Source: Acidimicrobiia bacterium (GTDB taxonomy: Bacteria > Acidobacteriota > Vicinamibacteria > Vicinamibacterales > UBA2999). From it: DNA of 41,646 bases. The first letter of the stretch is position 1. Every line of letters starts with the position of its first letter. The stretch is from positions 1-41,646 of the forward strand of contig VFYY01000016.1 of NCBI GenBank assembly GCA_016871375.1. Direction: 5' to 3'. The position numbers and the translations under genes are program-made. The notes beneath the pieces are model-generated. The model worked only from the letters and a program-made list of their open reading frames with translations, searched no databases and was not told the DNA's origin. Positions 24,936 through 34,038 of this stretch are shown piece after piece.

Positions 24936-25733
24936 ATGAGCACCAACAACGCCGCCGTGACCTACGGCACCTACCTGCGCATCGACGACCTCCTCGCGCT
25001 CCAGAACCCGCGCTCCACCGGCCCCGAGCACGACGAGATGCTCTTCATCGTCATCCACCAGGTCTACGAGCTGTGGTTCAAGGAGCTGCTGCACGAGCTC
25101 GATCGCGTGGCGGGCCTGCTCACGGCGGACGAGTCGCATCGCGCGCAGCACACGTTGAAGCGCGTGCTGACGATCCTGAAGGTGATGGTGGCGCAGCTCG
25201 ACATCCTCGAGACGATGACGCCGCTGGAGTTTCAATCCTTCAGAGCGCGGCTCGAGGCGGCCAGCGGATTCCAGTCGGACCAGTTCCGCCAGATCGAGTT
25301 CGTGCTCGGGCGCAAGAGCGACGCGGCCATCGCGCGCTTTCCCGAGGGGAGCCGCGCCCGCGGCGCGCTCGAGCTGCGCTACACGCAGCCCACGCTGTGG
25401 GACGCCTTCCTGCACTACCTCGCCCGTGAGGGCTACACGGTGCCGCAGGAGCAGCTCACCCGCAACGTGGCGGCGGCCGTGGAGCCGTCGCCCGCCATCC
25501 AGGAGATCCTGATCGAGATCTACCGGCGCGACCCGAAGAACGCCGAGCTGTGCGAGCGGCTCGTGGACCTCGACGAAGGCGTCCAGGAATGGCGCTACCG
25601 CCACGTGAAGATGGTCGAGCGGACGATCGGCACCAAGCGCGGCACCGGCGGATCGACAGGCGCCGGCTACCTGCGCAGCACCGTCGGCGACAACCTGTTT
25701 CCCGACCTCTGGGAGATCCGGACGCAGTTGTGA
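24936..25733 (+). CDS. kynA: Tryptophan 2,3-dioxygenase
   Basis: The 265-residue heme enzyme opens the indole ring of L-tryptophan to N-formylkynurenine. Family motifs are YGTYLRIDDLLALQNP, HDEMLFIVIHQVYELWFKEL, FRARLEAASGFQSDQFRQIE and the C-terminal TIGTKRGTGGSTGAGYLRST followed by LFPDLWEIR. The proximal heme ligand is His223 (WRYRHVKM). The gene overlaps the kynureninase gene by GTGA, so both are made together. Kynurenine formamidase, which acts between them, is not next to them. The start is fixed by the conserved N-terminus although no SD precedes it. Confidence 0.97.
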   Translation: MSTNNAAVTYGTYLRIDDLLALQNPRSTGPEHDEMLFIVIHQVYELWFKELLHELDRVAGLLTADESHRAQHTLKRVLTILKVMVAQLDILETMTPLEFQSFRARLEAASGFQSDQFRQIEFVLGRKSDAAIARFPEGSRARGALELRYTQPTLWDAFLHYLAREGYTVPQEQLTRNVAAAVEPSPAIQEILIEIYRRDPKNAELCERLVDLDEGVQEWRYRHVKMVERTIGTKRGTGGSTGAGYLRSTVGDNLFPDLWEIRTQL

Positions 25734-26905
25734 ACGATCTCGCCGTTCACTACAGCCGCTTCCGCGTCGCCGAACGCCTGCTCCTGACCGGGCACTCACA
25801 TCAGGCCTGGCCGGATGTGGGCTTCGAGGCGCAGCAGCGCGCGTGGCTCGACGCGGCGGCGCTCGTGGACGACAAGTGGGACGAGGCAGCGCGCCAGGCC
25901 GACCGCGTTCGCGCCGGCTTCGCGCGGCTCCTCGGCGACGCGCCCTCGAATATCGCGCTCGGCCAGAACACGCACGAGCTCGTCACGCGCCTGCTGTCCG
26001 CGCTGCCGCTAGGCGAACGGCCGCGCCTCGTCACCACCGACGGCGAGTTCCACAGCCTGCGTCGCCAGACCGATCGCCTCGCCGAGGACGGATCGCTCGA
26101 CATCGTCAATGTCGCCGCTCGTCCGGCAGCGGCCCTGAGCGAGCGTCTGGCCGCGGCGGTCAACGACCGCACGGCCGCGGTGATGGTGTCGTCCGTGCTG
26201 TTCGAGACCGCGGAGATCGTCCCCGGCCTCGACCACGTGGCGGCGGCGTGCCACCGCGCGGGCGCGGAGCTGCTCGTGGACGCCTACCACCACCTGAACG
26301 TGGTGCCGTTCGATCTCCGCGCGATGGGACTCGGCGACGCCTTCGTCACCGGCGGGGGCTACAAGTACTGCCAGCTTGGCGAGGGGAACTGCTTTCTCCG
26401 CGTGCCGCCGGACCGCCGCATGCGTCCCGTGCTTACGGGCTGGTTTGCGGAGTTCGCAGCGCTCCCCGACGAGCACGCGCCCGGGATGGTCGCTTACGGG
26501 CCCGGCGCCGCGGCATTCGGCGGCGCAACCTATGACCCGACGTCGCATTACCGCTCGGCCGCCGTGTTCGCCTTTCACGAGCAGCAGGGCCTGACGCCGG
26601 ATCGCCTGCGCGCCATCAGCAGGCATCAGATGGGGCTGCTGATATCGGGCTTCGAGGCCCTCGATCTGGATCCACGCGTCGCGAGGATCGATCCGCTCCG
26701 CGCAGACGCGCGCGCCGGATTTCTGGCCATCCGCGCGCCACGCGCCGGCGAGCTCGCGGCCGGGCTGCGCGAACGCGGCGTGTTCACCGACGCGCGCGGC
26801 CAGATCCTGCGGATGGGTCCGGCGCCGTACCTCGCCGACACGCAGCTCACGGACGCGATGGTGGCGTTCGGCGAGATCGTGCGAGGAGCGCCACGCCCGC
26901 GCTGA
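25730..26905 (+). CDS. kynU: Kynureninase
   Basis: This 391-residue PLP enzyme cleaves kynurenine to anthranilate and alanine, or 3-hydroxykynurenine to 3-hydroxyanthranilate. The PLP lysine is Lys212 in GGGYKYCQLGEGN. Other family segments are GHSHQAWPDVGFEAQQRAW, LVDAYHHLNVVPFD and LTGWFAEFAAL. Start GTG 25730 overlaps the tdo stop (GTGA). The two genes form a tryptophan-degradation pair. Its 3' end overlaps the convergent MFS gene by 59 bp (26847-26905). No further kynurenine-pathway genes are in the window, so the fate of anthranilate is not shown. Confidence 0.95.
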   Translation: MNDLAVHYSRFRVAERLLLTGHSHQAWPDVGFEAQQRAWLDAAALVDDKWDEAARQADRVRAGFARLLGDAPSNIALGQNTHELVTRLLSALPLGERPRLVTTDGEFHSLRRQTDRLAEDGSLDIVNVAARPAAALSERLAAAVNDRTAAVMVSSVLFETAEIVPGLDHVAAACHRAGAELLVDAYHHLNVVPFDLRAMGLGDAFVTGGGYKYCQLGEGNCFLRVPPDRRMRPVLTGWFAEFAALPDEHAPGMVAYGPGAAAFGGATYDPTSHYRSAAVFAFHEQQGLTPDRLRAISRHQMGLLISGFEALDLDPRVARIDPLRADARAGFLAIRAPRAGELAAGLRERGVFTDARGQILRMGPAPYLADTQLTDAMVAFGEIVRGAPRPR

Positions 26906-28007
26906 CGAGGCTGCTGATCACGAGCAGCCCCATCGCGGGGCGGAGGCCCGCGGCCTCGGCGACGACGCCGACGAGCGCGGGCAGCGCCATCGCTCCGACT
27001 TGTGCGGCCGTCATCATCACGCCGAAGGCCATCCCTGCGTTGGCGGAAAACCGCTCGCCGCCGAGCGCGAGCGCCGTCGGTACCAGGAGCGCGATGGACG
27101 CGCCGGCGAGGAACGGCAGCACCGCCAGCACGGCAGGCCGGGACACGAGCACCAGCGCCAGCGTGCAGATCCCGCATGCGCCGCCGGCCATGGCGATCGC
27201 CAGTTCCTTGTCCCGATCCACGTACCGCGACAGCGCCAGGCGGCCGGCAATCAGGCCGAACCAGTAACTCGCCAGCGCCCACGCGGCACCCTGCGCCGTG
27301 AATCCCTGGCCGAGCAGATACGTCGACGTCCACCCGGCCATCGTCACGTCGTTCGCGGCGCCGAGCAGCACGAGCATGATGACCGCGGCGAACCCGGGCT
27401 GCCGCAGAATCCGAGCGGCCGCGGCGAGCGTGAGGTGGGCCGGCGTCGCCGACGCCGGGGCATGGATCCGCAACGTCGTCACCGCCACGATCGCGGCGAG
27501 CGTTGAGGCGCCCACGACCAGCACTCGCCACGACACGCGGCCGGCCAGGCCCGCGGCCGCGAGGGGCATGGCGAGTCCGCCGGCGGCCACGGCGATGGAG
27601 ATGGCGTTCAGACGACGCCCGCGTTCCCCCGGAAATGCATTCGACACGAGCACGTTGGCGGCGGTGTTGAGGCCCGCGGCCGCCACGCCGAGGGCGGCAA
27701 GCGCCGCCGCACCGCCGGGATAGCTCGACGCGAGCGCCGTGAGCGAGAAGCACACCGCGACCAGGGCGCACGCCCAGGCCAGCAGCCGTCGGCTGCCGAT
27801 GAGCTCGGCGATCGGGCCGGACACGGCGCTGCCGACGCCGAGGCCGGCGAAGAGCGCGGCAATCAGGCCGCCGCGGTCCGCGAGCGTGAGCTGGAGCCTC
27901 TCGACCACCTCCGGCATCGCGAACAGCGCGCCGGGCAGTCCCGTGACGGTTCCCAGCACGAACATCGCCGCGCAGACGATGAAATAGAGCTGTCGGACCT
28001 GACTCAC
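26847..28007 (-). CDS. MFS transporter, last gene of the purine operon
   Basis: This 386-residue protein has about 12 membrane helices and major-facilitator features, such as AVSGPIAELIGSRRLLAWAC in the loop after the second helix and a long central break near residue 185. It begins VRQLYFIVCAAMFVLGTVTG. GTG 28007 overlaps the DUF3830 stop by GTGA, placing it as gene 11 of the purine operon. I infer that it moves a purine, urate, allantoin or related ureide. It is not of the NCS1 or NCS2 families usually linked to these substrates. Its end overlaps kynU on the other strand. Confidence 0.85.
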   Translation of the reverse strand: MSQVRQLYFIVCAAMFVLGTVTGLPGALFAMPEVVERLQLTLADRGGLIAALFAGLGVGSAVSGPIAELIGSRRLLAWACALVAVCFSLTALASSYPGGAAALAALGVAAAGLNTAANVLVSNAFPGERGRRLNAISIAVAAGGLAMPLAAAGLAGRVSWRVLVVGASTLAAIVAVTTLRIHAPASATPAHLTLAAAARILRQPGFAAVIMLVLLGAANDVTMAGWTSTYLLGQGFTAQGAAWALASYWFGLIAGRLALSRYVDRDKELAIAMAGGACGICTLALVLVSRPAVLAVLPFLAGASIALLVPTALALGGERFSANAGMAFGVMMTAAQVGAMALPALVGVVAEAAGLRPAMGLLVISSLVSAGVALLARSRRTPPSRP

Positions 28008-28417
28008 ACCCGATCGATGGCGATGGGCTGCGCGCCGCGCCAGAGCGCGAGCCGGCCGAGCTCCGGCAGATGTTCGACGCCCGCCACGATCGTCAGGAAG
28101 TGATTGCCCGCGAGCGCGCCGGCTTTGCTGGCGAAATGCGTGCGCCCGTACGGCATCAGCACTTCGGCCTCGCTGAGGCCGCCCGGATACAGGAGGATCT
28201 CGCCCGGCAACGGATACGCCGTGGCGTTCTCGGCGGGCACGCCGAAATGTCGTTCGCCAAGCGGGACCCACGTGGACTCGCCGCTCCATCGCACGTGCAG
28301 CAGCTGCTCCCGGAACGGCAGCGCCTTCAGAAACGCCTCGCACGTCAGCGGCGCGAGTGCCGTCTCGAGCCGTGCGGTGAACTCGAAGGGCCCCGCCTTA
28401 ATGATGAGGTCGGACAT
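28004..28417 (-). CDS. DUF3830 family protein in the purine operon
   Basis: The 137-residue protein fits DUF3830: FTARLETALAPLTCEAFLKA, then RWSGESTWVPL, YPLPGEILLYPGGLSEAEVL, PYGRTHFASKAGALAGNHFL and LGRLALWRGAQPI. I recall the family as a small beta-rich, cyclophilin-like fold with no proven activity. It lies between allantoinase (20-bp overlap) and the MFS gene (GTGA overlap), so it belongs to purine breakdown. Because no ureidoglycine aminohydrolase or ureidoglycolate lyase is present, it is a candidate for a late ureide step or a binding role; this is inference. Start is ATG 28417; an in-frame ATG at 28453 is less likely. Confidence 0.85.
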   Translation of the reverse strand: MSDLIIKAGPFEFTARLETALAPLTCEAFLKALPFREQLLHVRWSGESTWVPLGERHFGVPAENATAYPLPGEILLYPGGLSEAEVLMPYGRTHFASKAGALAGNHFLTIVAGVEHLPELGRLALWRGAQPIAIDRV

Positions 28418-29762
28418 ATCGTCCCCTGGTTGCGGCGGCGACGATTCTTCCATCCAGGAAGATGGTTTCTCCCCGGCGAATCGTGCGGCGCACCGTTCCG
28501 CGAAACTCGCTGCCGATGTACGGGCTCATTTTATGGCGTTGGTGGAGACGGCCCGCGTCGAGCGTGTGGGCCGCCATCGGGTCAACGAGGACGAGGTCGC
28601 CGTCGTTCCCTACGGCAACCGTCCCCTTCCGCTCGATCTGGAATCGCCGGGCCGGGGTGGCCGACACGAGCGCGACGATCCGCTCGGGCGACACCCGATG
28701 CCGATCGCGGTCGAACAGCACGGCCAGCGTCGATTGCACACCCGCGATCCCACCCCACGATCGACGAAAGTCCCCCTCGATCTTCAGCGACGGTTCGGAC
28801 GGAGAGTGATCCGAGGCGACCATATCGACGGCACCGTCCAGCAGCGCCGACCAGAGCTGGCCCTGATCCTCGGCAGGGCGCAACGGCGGAGCGCACTTCG
28901 CCACCACCCCCAGCCGCTCGAGATCCTCACCGGTGAAAAACAGATAGTGCGGGCACGTTTCGATCGACACGTCCGCGCCGCGCGCCCGTCCCTCCGCGGC
29001 AACCGCCACGCCCGCGCCCGAGCTGACGTGGACGATGTGCAGCTTCGCACCGGTCCGGCCGGCGAGCCGCACGGCCAGATCGATCGCTTCCGTCTCGGCC
29101 CTCACCGGCCGCGACGCAAGGAATTCACGCGCGGTCGGGCCACTGCACTCCTGAGCCAGGCGGCGCACGATCGCATCGCTCTCGGCGTGCACCGCGACGG
29201 GCAGGCCGAGCGCCGCCGCCTCGCGCATCCCGTTCTCCAGCGTGGCCTCGTCGGCGCGCGGATACTCCGGCAGGCCGGAGTCGCACATGAATGCCTTGAA
29301 GCCGACGACGCCGCGGGCGGCCATCTCGGCCATCTCGCCCACGGAGCCCGGCACCAGGCCGCCCCACAACCCGAAGTCGGTAATCGACGACGCCTCGAGC
29401 GCCGCGCGCTTGCGATCGACGGCGTCTCCGTTGACGGTACAGGGCGTCGAATTGAGCGGCATGTCGAAGAACAGCGTGCCGCCGCCGGCGGCCAGCGCGG
29501 CGCTGCCGGACGCGGCACCCTCCCATGCGGTGCGCCCCGGCTCGTTGAAGTGAACGTGCACGTCGATCACGCCCGGCAGCACCAGCAGTCCGCGGGCGTC
29601 GATCTCGTCGCGGCGGCCGGCGGCGAGATCGGGCGCGATCTCCGCGATCCGCCCGTCGTCGATGGCGACGTCGGCCTCGTAGCAGCCGCGCGGATCGACG
29701 ACGGTGCCGCCGCGGACCAGGACATCCGCCTTCGCTGAAGCTACGGCGGACACGTCAGCCAT
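28398..29762 (-). CDS. allB: Allantoinase
   Basis: This 454-residue metal-dependent amidohydrolase opens the allantoin ring to allantoate. The metal site is visible: DVHVHFNEPG (His69, His71), the expected carboxylated lysine in VGFKAFMCDSG (Lys156), AVHAESD, LHIVHVSSG and VASDHSP. The NEPGR segment and MCDSG sequence fit allantoinase rather than dihydroorotase or dihydropyrimidinase. Neighbours supply the other steps of urate breakdown. It overlaps allC by 8 bp upstream and the DUF3830 gene by 20 bp downstream. Confidence 0.94.
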   Translation of the reverse strand: MADVSAVASAKADVLVRGGTVVDPRGCYEADVAIDDGRIAEIAPDLAAGRRDEIDARGLLVLPGVIDVHVHFNEPGRTAWEGAASGSAALAAGGGTLFFDMPLNSTPCTVNGDAVDRKRAALEASSITDFGLWGGLVPGSVGEMAEMAARGVVGFKAFMCDSGLPEYPRADEATLENGMREAAALGLPVAVHAESDAIVRRLAQECSGPTAREFLASRPVRAETEAIDLAVRLAGRTGAKLHIVHVSSGAGVAVAAEGRARGADVSIETCPHYLFFTGEDLERLGVVAKCAPPLRPAEDQGQLWSALLDGAVDMVASDHSPSEPSLKIEGDFRRSWGGIAGVQSTLAVLFDRDRHRVSPERIVALVSATPARRFQIERKGTVAVGNDGDLVLVDPMAAHTLDAGRLHQRHKMSPYIGSEFRGTVRRTIRRGETIFLDGRIVAAATRGRYVRPHH

Positions 29763-30999
29763 GCGATCGTTCGAGCGCGTTGAGGAATCCGAGCCCCGCC
29801 TCCAGCGCGGCGGCCACGTCGTCCTCCCGCACCGATTCGGCGGGATGATGGCTGATGCCGCCGGCGCAGCGGAGGAACACCATGCCCGCCGGCATGCGGC
29901 CGGCCACGATCATCGCGTCGTGGCCCGCGCCGCTGGTCATCCGGTGCGCACGGAATCCGGCCGTCTCCAGCGCGCGAGCGAGCAGAGATGAAAGCTCCGC
30001 GTCCAGCCGCACGGACGGCTGCTCGAGCCGCGGCTGCCAGGCCGCCGCCAGGCCCCGCCGGCTCGCAATGTCCTCCGCCGCTCGCCGCAATCGCCCCACG
30101 GCATCGGTTCGCACGTCGTCGGCCGCGTGGCGCACGTCGAGCGACAGCTCGCATCTGCCGGGAATGACGTTGGCCGCGCCCGGTTCGACGGCCACGCGTC
30201 CCACCGTGGCCACGAGGCCGGACGTGTGGATGGCCTCGCGTTCGACCTCGGCGATCCAGACTGCGGCGCCCGCGAGGCCGTCGCGCCGCAGCGTCATCGG
30301 CGTGGTGCCGGCATGTCCCGCCTGGCCCGTGAACCACACGTCCGCGCGAGTCTGGCCGGCGACGGCGTCGACAACGGCGAGCGGCAGGTTCAGGTTCTCG
30401 AGGATCGGCCCCTGTTCGATGTGGAACTCGAGGTAACCGAGCGAGCCGTCCGGCGCCGCGGCATCAGGAATGCGAGCCGGATCGAGCCCGAAATCCCGGA
30501 TCGCGTCCTCTACCGTCCTGCCGCCCAGGTCGCGGCACGCAAGCACCGCGTCATCGAGCAGCCCCGTCAGGGCGCGGCTGCCGATGAAGGGGACGCCGAA
30601 CCGGACGCCTTCCTCGTCGGAAAACCCGACGACCTCGATGGCAAACGGAAGGCGCCGTCCGCGGAGGTGCTCGACGAGGGCGATACCGAGGACCACGCCG
30701 AGCACGCCGTCGAAGGCGCCTGCGTTCGGCACGGTGTCGAGATGCGAGCCGATGAAGAGCCGCCGCCCGGCCGCGGCGCCCGGCGCAGACCCTGCGGCCG
30801 CATAGACCCCGCGCAGGTTTCCCGCCGCATCGATGCGCACGTCCATGCCGAGGCGACGCATCCAGCCGGCAAGGGCCTCGTGCACCTCGCGCATCGGCGG
30901 CGACAGAAAGGGGCGCCGCGTCTCGCCCGGTGTCTCCGAGCACGCAGCCAGCCGGCGGCACCATTGAACGACGTCCGCAGCCAGCTCGATCGACGTCAT
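29755..30999 (-). CDS. allC: Allantoate amidohydrolase (M20 family)
   Basis: The 414-residue binuclear metalloenzyme removes ammonia and CO2 from allantoate to give ureidoglycine. Motifs are FIGSHLDTVPNAGAFDGVLG (His86, Asp97), FSDEEGVRFG (Glu129/130), FHIEQGPILE, GQAGHAGTTPM, TSGAGHDAM and GGISHHPAES. These are shared by allantoate amidohydrolases, beta-ureidopropionases and N-carbamoyl amino acid hydrolases. The operon decides for AllC. ATG 30999 overlaps the uraH stop by ATGA. Confidence 0.92.
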   Translation of the reverse strand: MTSIELAADVVQWCRRLAACSETPGETRRPFLSPPMREVHEALAGWMRRLGMDVRIDAAGNLRGVYAAAGSAPGAAAGRRLFIGSHLDTVPNAGAFDGVLGVVLGIALVEHLRGRRLPFAIEVVGFSDEEGVRFGVPFIGSRALTGLLDDAVLACRDLGGRTVEDAIRDFGLDPARIPDAAAPDGSLGYLEFHIEQGPILENLNLPLAVVDAVAGQTRADVWFTGQAGHAGTTPMTLRRDGLAGAAVWIAEVEREAIHTSGLVATVGRVAVEPGAANVIPGRCELSLDVRHAADDVRTDAVGRLRRAAEDIASRRGLAAAWQPRLEQPSVRLDAELSSLLARALETAGFRAHRMTSGAGHDAMIVAGRMPAGMVFLRCAGGISHHPAESVREDDVAAALEAGLGFLNALERSHG

Positions 31000-31349
31000 G
31001 AGCCGCGGTAGGTGGTGTACCCGAACGGAGAAAGCAGGAGCGGGACGTGGTAGTGCCCGTGCGGATCGGCGATGCCGACCCGGATGACGACGTCGCCGAG
31101 GAACGGCGGCGTGGACAGCGTCACGCCCTGACGCCGGAAGTAGTCGGCCGCGTGAAACGTCAGCTCGTAGACGCCGGGCTCCAGGCGATCGGCGGACACG
31201 AGCGGCGGGTCCGTCCGCCCGTCGGCGTTCGTCGTGGCGGCGGCGATGCGGGTTCGCTCGGCGCCGATCACGAGGTGCAGCTCAATGGCCACGCCCTGTG
31301 CAGGTGCGCCGCGCGACGTGTCGAGCACGTGCGTGGAGATCTTCGCCAC
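30996..31349 (-). CDS. uraH: 5-hydroxyisourate hydrolase (transthyretin-like)
   Basis: The 117-residue protein hydrolyses 5-hydroxyisourate, the product of urate oxidase, to OHCU. It has the transthyretin-like hallmarks: ISTHVLDTSRGAPAQGV at the start (His7) and the C-terminal YRGS tetrapeptide, with HYHVPLLLSPFGYTTYRGS. Length is that of single-domain HIU hydrolases. No periplasmic signal is present, so it acts in the cytosol beside the uricase. GTG 31349 starts 1 nt after the uricase stop, and its own stop overlaps allC. Confidence 0.96.
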   Translation of the reverse strand: MAKISTHVLDTSRGAPAQGVAIELHLVIGAERTRIAAATTNADGRTDPPLVSADRLEPGVYELTFHAADYFRRQGVTLSTPPFLGDVVIRVGIADPHGHYHVPLLLSPFGYTTYRGS

Positions 31350-31350
31350 G

Positions 31351-32202
31351 TCAGGCGCGGGTCAACGTCAGGCCGAGGCAGCCGTACGCCGGCCGCGGCT
31401 GCGTGTACACGCCGAGCTGCTCCCCCTGCTCGGCGATCGTGTCCCACGTGCGGTTCTGCGCCTCGAGGCGAATCTCGGCGATGGCGTCATGCGCGGCGAG
31501 CAGCGACGTTCCGATCCGATGAATGAGCTGTTGAATGCTGCGGGACTCGACCGATGCAAACAGATCGAGCACCGTCTGGCGGACCTGCACGGTGAGCGTC
31601 CCGCCGGTGAATGCGGCGCGCACGTCGCCATAGCGCCATTCGACGTCCAGCCACATGTGCAGCGGACGGTTCTTCGCGTCGGGCAGCGTCGTGTACTCGT
31701 CGCGGACGAAGCCCTCGAACGCGCTGCCGCCAAGCCGCATCAGCTGGAAGCCCTCGATACCCGAGGTCACGTCGATGATGCCGGCGCGGCCGATCTCGAC
31801 GCGTGCCGTGGCGCGCTGCGGGCCGCCCGGCGCGAACGCCTGCCGGTCCCCGATCCGTTCGTAGGGAATCTCGGCAGCGGACACCTGCACGCCTTCCGTC
31901 TGTGGATAGGTCTCGAGGAACCGCTCGCCGAGAAAGCGGCCGTAGGCTTCGAGATCGTCGCCATCGAAACGAAGCGTCTCGCGCTGGACGAAGTTCTTCA
32001 TCGAATCGGTGGCCACCAGATCCGTGTTGTCGCCCGTCGCATACGTCGGCCAGAAGGCGTCGCCGTACAACAGGATGAGAACGGAGGCGCCGAAGACGGG
32101 GCTGCGGCCGCCCGGCCGCTGGCCGGCGCGGTGCAGGCGAAACGCGATCACGTCGCCTTTGCCGTAATAGTGCCGCTTCGGGCCGGACGCGAACTGTTTC
32201 AC
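31351..32202 (-). CDS. uox: Urate oxidase (cofactor-free uricase)
   Basis: The 283-residue enzyme oxidises urate to 5-hydroxyisourate with O2 and no cofactor. The catalytic pair is present: Lys15 (YYGKGDVIAFRLHR) and Thr65 (NTDLVATDSMKNFV). The C-terminal PRPAYGCLGLTLTR is also conserved. It is the factor-independent type rather than the FAD-dependent HpxO type. GTG 32202 has a good SD (AGGAG, 7 nt) and overlaps the uraD stop by GTGA. Upstream OHCU decarboxylase and downstream HIU hydrolase complete the urate-to-allantoin module. Confidence 0.95.
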   Translation of the reverse strand: MKQFASGPKRHYYGKGDVIAFRLHRAGQRPGGRSPVFGASVLILLYGDAFWPTYATGDNTDLVATDSMKNFVQRETLRFDGDDLEAYGRFLGERFLETYPQTEGVQVSAAEIPYERIGDRQAFAPGGPQRATARVEIGRAGIIDVTSGIEGFQLMRLGGSAFEGFVRDEYTTLPDAKNRPLHMWLDVEWRYGDVRAAFTGGTLTVQVRQTVLDLFASVESRSIQQLIHRIGTSLLAAHDAIAEIRLEAQNRTWDTIAEQGEQLGVYTQPRPAYGCLGLTLTRA

Positions 32203-32699
32203 GGCTGCTCCTGGATGGTCTGCTCCAGCCGGACGCGGGCGATGCGGTCGATCTGGCGCAGCGCTTCGGCCAGCTCCTCGTCGCGCGCGGCGGAGAGGCG
32301 CGTCTCGAGCGCGTTCAGAATATCGTGCTTGCTGCGGCCGCGCACCGCATACAGGAAGGGGAAGCCGAACTTGCCGCGATAGGCGGCGTTGAGGCGCAGG
32401 AGCCGTTCGAACTCCGCGGGCGCCAGGGCGTCGAGGCCGGCGCCCGCCTGCTCGCTCGTGGAAGACGCGCTCATCCTGGCGCGGGTGCCGAGGTCGGGGT
32501 GGGCGCGAATGAGCGCCAGGCGCTCGTCCTCGCTCGCCGCGCGAAGCTCGGCGGTCATCGCGGCGTGCAGCGCGTCGAGCGTCGCAAAGGGACGCTTCCC
32601 CCACGCCCGCGCGGCCACCCACGGCGAGTGCTCGAACACCCGGCCGACGGCCTCGACGAACGCATCCCGATCGAGCCGGTTGAGCTTCGCCAGCGTCAC
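32199..32699 (-). CDS. uraD: OHCU decarboxylase
   Basis: The 166-residue enzyme decarboxylates 2-oxo-4-hydroxy-4-carboxy-5-ureidoimidazoline to S-allantoin. Family signs are LDRDAFVEAVGRVFEHSPWV, with the catalytic histidine before SPW, then LIRAHPDLGTRA and YRGKFGFPFLYAVRGRSK. Start is GTG 32699, 7 nt after the guanine deaminase stop; the open frame upstream overlaps that gene and lacks homology. Confidence 0.94.
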   Translation of the reverse strand: MTLAKLNRLDRDAFVEAVGRVFEHSPWVAARAWGKRPFATLDALHAAMTAELRAASEDERLALIRAHPDLGTRARMSASSTSEQAGAGLDALAPAEFERLLRLNAAYRGKFGFPFLYAVRGRSKHDILNALETRLSAARDEELAEALRQIDRIARVRLEQTIQEQP

Positions 32700-32706
32700 G
32701 ACAGCG

Positions 32707-34038
32707 TCACGATGGTTCCGGTCCGTAGACGACGTCGCCCGCGACGCGGACCTCGCGCACGCTTTCGGATCCGGCCATCGTGAACAGGGCGGCGAGGAGG
32801 CGATCCGGGCTCTCCGCGCGCCGGACAGCGGCGTCGAGCACGCTGTCGGCGGGCGGCCGCAGATGCACCACGTCCGCCGCCTTCCCCACCGTGAAATCCC
32901 CAATCTCGTCGTCGAGCCTCAGCGCCCGCGCCCCGGCCCGCGTCGTCAGGTACAACAGCCTCGCGGCGTCGAGCGGCTCGGGTTCCGGCGCCAGCCGCTG
33001 CATCAGATAGGCCTGCAGTCCCTCCTTCAGCATGCCGAGGCCGACGCCGCCGCCGACGTCGGTGCCGAGCGCGCAGGTCACGCCCGCCTGCAGATGGCGC
33101 TTCAACGGAAACATGCCGCTGCCGAGCGCCGCGTTGCTGCCCGGACAGTGCGCAACGGCGGTGCCTGCCGCCGCCAGCCGCTCGAGCTCCGACGCCGTGG
33201 CGTGAACATTGTGCGCCATGACCGCGCGGGGGCCGCTCAGGCCGTATCGCTCGTAGATCGCCAGATAGTCGGACGCCCAGGGAAACAGCCGAGCGATCTC
33301 CGCGTTCTCGGCGCGATCTTCATTGATGTGCGTCTGCAGCCCGACGTCCGGATGCTCGCGGAGCAGCTGGCCGCACACGTCGAGCATCGCCTCCGTGGTC
33401 GAGAAGGCGAAGCGGGGCGTGACCGCGTAGGCGAGCCGTCCGCGCCGATGGAAGCGGCCGATCAACTCGGCGCTGTCGCGATACGCCTGCTCCGGCGTCT
33501 GGTGGAGGGCGGACGGAAGCGCGCGATCCGACATCACCAGTCCGGAGATGACGCGGAGGCCCGCGGCGTGCGCCGCTTCGAAGAGCTCCGCGGTGGCGGC
33601 GGCAAAGTGCGCGCCGAACACGAGCGCGGTGGTCGTGCCGTGCGCCGCCAGGGCGCGCACGAACCGCCGGGCCGTGTCGGCGGCATAGGCCACCTCGCCC
33701 ATCCGCGCCTCTTCGGGAAGCGCGACCTGCTGGAGCCAGTCGAGCAGCGTGTGGCCCAGTCCGCCGATGATCCGGAACTGCGGAAAATGGACGTGGGCGT
33801 CGACGAAGCCGGGCAGGATGAAGCCGCCGCGCCAGTCGCGACCCTCGTCCACGTCCGGATGGGCCCGGCGCACGGCCGCGTAGTCGCCGCACGCGGCGAC
33901 GCGGCCGTCGCGAATCAGCAGTCCGCCGTCCTCGTGGCACGCAAACGCCTTCGGGTCGCCCGGTGCGAGCGTGAAGGGATCGCCGGGAGTGTGAAAGATC
34001 GCCGCGCGCAGCAGCTCGCCGCCGGCGGCCGGGCTCAT
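32707..34038 (-). CDS. guaD: Guanine deaminase
   Basis: This 443-residue amidohydrolase-fold enzyme turns guanine into xanthine and ammonia. The metal and active-site motifs are PGFVDAHVHFPQF, GLQTHINEDRAENAEIARLF, AHNVHATASELE, VAHCPGSNAALGSG and LGTDVGGG. The HFPQ and TDVGGG segments are characteristic of guanine deaminase rather than cytosine deaminase or chlorohydrolases. ATG 34038 overlaps the xdhB stop (ATGA). Its place next to xanthine dehydrogenase lets guanine enter the pathway. Confidence 0.95.
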   Translation of the reverse strand: MSPAAGGELLRAAIFHTPGDPFTLAPGDPKAFACHEDGGLLIRDGRVAACGDYAAVRRAHPDVDEGRDWRGGFILPGFVDAHVHFPQFRIIGGLGHTLLDWLQQVALPEEARMGEVAYAADTARRFVRALAAHGTTTALVFGAHFAAATAELFEAAHAAGLRVISGLVMSDRALPSALHQTPEQAYRDSAELIGRFHRRGRLAYAVTPRFAFSTTEAMLDVCGQLLREHPDVGLQTHINEDRAENAEIARLFPWASDYLAIYERYGLSGPRAVMAHNVHATASELERLAAAGTAVAHCPGSNAALGSGMFPLKRHLQAGVTCALGTDVGGGVGLGMLKEGLQAYLMQRLAPEPEPLDAARLLYLTTRAGARALRLDDEIGDFTVGKAADVVHLRPPADSVLDAAVRRAESPDRLLAALFTMAGSESVREVRVAGDVVYGPEPS

